Translations under genes and position numbers: made by a program | Notes under the pieces: generated by a model | The model's input: the letters and a program-made list of their open reading frames with translations, nothing else | The model's database searches: none | What the model was told of the DNA's origin: nothing | Source of the DNA: Methanocella sp. PtaU1.Bin125 | GTDB taxonomy: Archaea > Halobacteriota > Methanocellia > Methanocellales > Methanocellaceae | Assembly: GCA_002067315.1 (NCBI GenBank) | Contig: MVRA01000076.1 | Span: 1 to 51,242, forward strand | DNA: 51,242 nt | Reading direction: 5' to 3' | Shown here: one piece after another, positions 50,377-51,242 of the stretch | How positions within the stretch are numbered: the first letter of the stretch is position 1 | How the letters are laid out: every line of letters starts with the position of its first letter

Positions 50377-51138
50377 TTGAAAGGCGGAACATTAAAAAGA
50401 ATACTGGCGGCGTTAGCCGTTATCGCCATCATGCTGGCGTCACTGCCTGTGGCCATGGCCAGCGGGGACTATAAGTCGGGCGGCATGGACAGGTATAGCG
50501 GCGAAAAAAGCAAGTCGGCCATGATCGACGGCGTATACCTGGTCATGGCAAAGCCGGATCAGGCCCAGGTGTCCGACAATAAGCATTCGTTCTACATCAC
50601 CGAGATAGCGATCATGGGCAAAGAGGGCAAAGGCGCGGTGTTCAGCTTCGATAAGCCGCTGCAGGGCCTGTACGACGGGTCCGACGATATGGGATACATT
50701 TCCACGGTCAACTTCAAGGCGGCCCAGGTGCGCATGAACAGCGCCGATAAGCTGGCGCTCAGCACCTCGGACGCGAAGGCGATCGTCAAGCTCGAGGGGA
50801 TCAAGCCGCTCTACAAGGGAGATGACTACTCGCTCATGGAGTTCAGCGAAGTATACATGATGAAGCCCGACGGCCAGATGCAGGAGTACGAGCTCGCGAA
50901 GCCCGTGACGATCGTCTACTCCCGCGACCGCAACCTTGCCGTCATCGACGCGTACCCGACGTTCACGGAGAGCCTCATGAAGGGGTCCGCGGACGCGATG
51001 GAAAAGTCGTTCAGCAGCGACCGCATGACCCTGGACGAGCTGATGAGTAAAGAGGAGAGCGCTAAGGAGAACAAGGTCCCGTACGAGAGCCCGGCAAAGG
51101 TCAGGTCGCCGGCCCGGGAGATCGGCGGGGGCAAGTGA
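50377..51138 (+). CDS. Secreted protein of unknown function
   Basis: 253 residues from TTG 50377, supported by GGTGAT five bases upstream and a TATA-like TATTTAAGAATAT at about 50335. The signal peptide KRILAALAVIAIMLASLPVAMA is clear. The mature part has beta-rich sequence (DGVYLVMAKPDQAQV, FYITEIAIMGKEGKGAVFSF) and ends in a long charged Ser/Glu/Lys tail. No domain recognised and no anchor at the C-terminus. Confidence 0.75.
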   Translation: MKGGTLKRILAALAVIAIMLASLPVAMASGDYKSGGMDRYSGEKSKSAMIDGVYLVMAKPDQAQVSDNKHSFYITEIAIMGKEGKGAVFSFDKPLQGLYDGSDDMGYISTVNFKAAQVRMNSADKLALSTSDAKAIVKLEGIKPLYKGDDYSLMEFSEVYMMKPDGQMQEYELAKPVTIVYSRDRNLAVIDAYPTFTESLMKGSADAMEKSFSSDRMTLDELMSKEESAKENKVPYESPAKVRSPAREIGGGK

Positions 51139-51150
51139 TCTCCTCTTTTT

Positions 51151-51242
51151 GGTTCTTCTGTGTTTTCGATCTGCCGATTCAATGAAATGGGCTTCGTTTC
51201 GGGGCCTGTCGTACCAGTACTCGCGACGATCGCAACGAAACG
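51151..51242 (+). repeat. Dispersed repeat, copy 3 (cut by window end)
   Basis: Starts GGTTCTTCTG 12 bp after the secreted-protein stop, again behind CTCTTTTT. It is nearly identical to copy 2 through CCGATTCAATGAAATGGG and GTACTCGCGACGATCGCAAC. The remainder lies outside the window. Confidence 0.8.

Overview
The window is GC-rich archaeal DNA, most likely from a methanogen of the Methanocellales/Methanomicrobia type. The pointers are a class I lysyl-tRNA synthetase, an archaeal CoaD, a NOG1-type GTPase, a multi-OB-fold RPA, a presenilin-like (A22) protease, a two-HTH Lrp/AsnC-like regulator, two FmdE-family proteins, an MM0924-like small protein, archaeal signal peptidase chemistry (Ser/His), many GTG/TTG starts and TATA boxes about 25 nt before probable transcription starts. 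Assignment to Methanocella is inference from gene content, not from a marker tree.

Layout. 1-4557: tail of an unknown gene, DNA glycosylase, an AT-richer toxin-antitoxin-like pair with palindromic operators, an overlapping operon (gamma-carbonic anhydrase, coaD, DUF84 NTPase), then a membrane TPR/zinc-ribbon protein. 4.6-10.1 kb: lysS, a small SpoT-like HD hydrolase, a repeat-rich gap, a HAD hydrolase/APH-like kinase pair and a phosphoesterase. 10.2-12.7 kb: three paralogous Cys-rich zinc-ribbon proteins behind an array of TACAGTAC-like sites, a 96-aa unknown and an A22 protease. 12.7-20.9 kb: a long inverted repeat, a polyferredoxin-like protein, a 1299-codon secreted papain-like protease with Calx-beta repeats, a PH-domain membrane protein, NOG1 and small DNA-binding-like proteins. 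21.2-29.1 kb: signal peptidase, Fe-S flavoprotein, PAS-GAF sensor, PIG-L deacetylase, mini-ferritin-like protein, DUF1643, tRNA-Arg(GCG), DUF2225, a PPOX-like flavoprotein and an AsnC-like regulator.

29.4-41.8 kb is the most unusual part: a probable metal or metal-chelate acquisition island. It holds two FmdE-family proteins, a complete ZnuABC-like transporter with a non-canonical binding protein, two SAM methyltransferases, an MM0924-like protein, a Cys-containing winged-helix regulator, a complete BtuFCD/FepBDC-like transporter and a relic of a second ZnuB-type permease. The two transporter ends share 25-bp palindromes of the same architecture (T-A/C-ACAC, N13, GTGT-T/G-A). 41.8-51.2 kb: an AAA/DUF4143 ATPase, a leuCDB operon facing a TetR regulator, RPA, repeats, a GNAT acetyltransferase, a small membrane protein and a secreted protein.

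Non-coding structure is abundant: three copies of a dispersed repeat (7128, 48386, 51151), two long inverted repeats built on CGCCAAG words (12708-12955, 48729-48871), a three-way-junction palindrome (4660-4724), and tandem duplications lying across the stop codons of two neighbouring genes (29320-29421, 30369-30398). Coordinates of protein starts were checked against codons by eye; functional names rest on motif recognition, without database searches.
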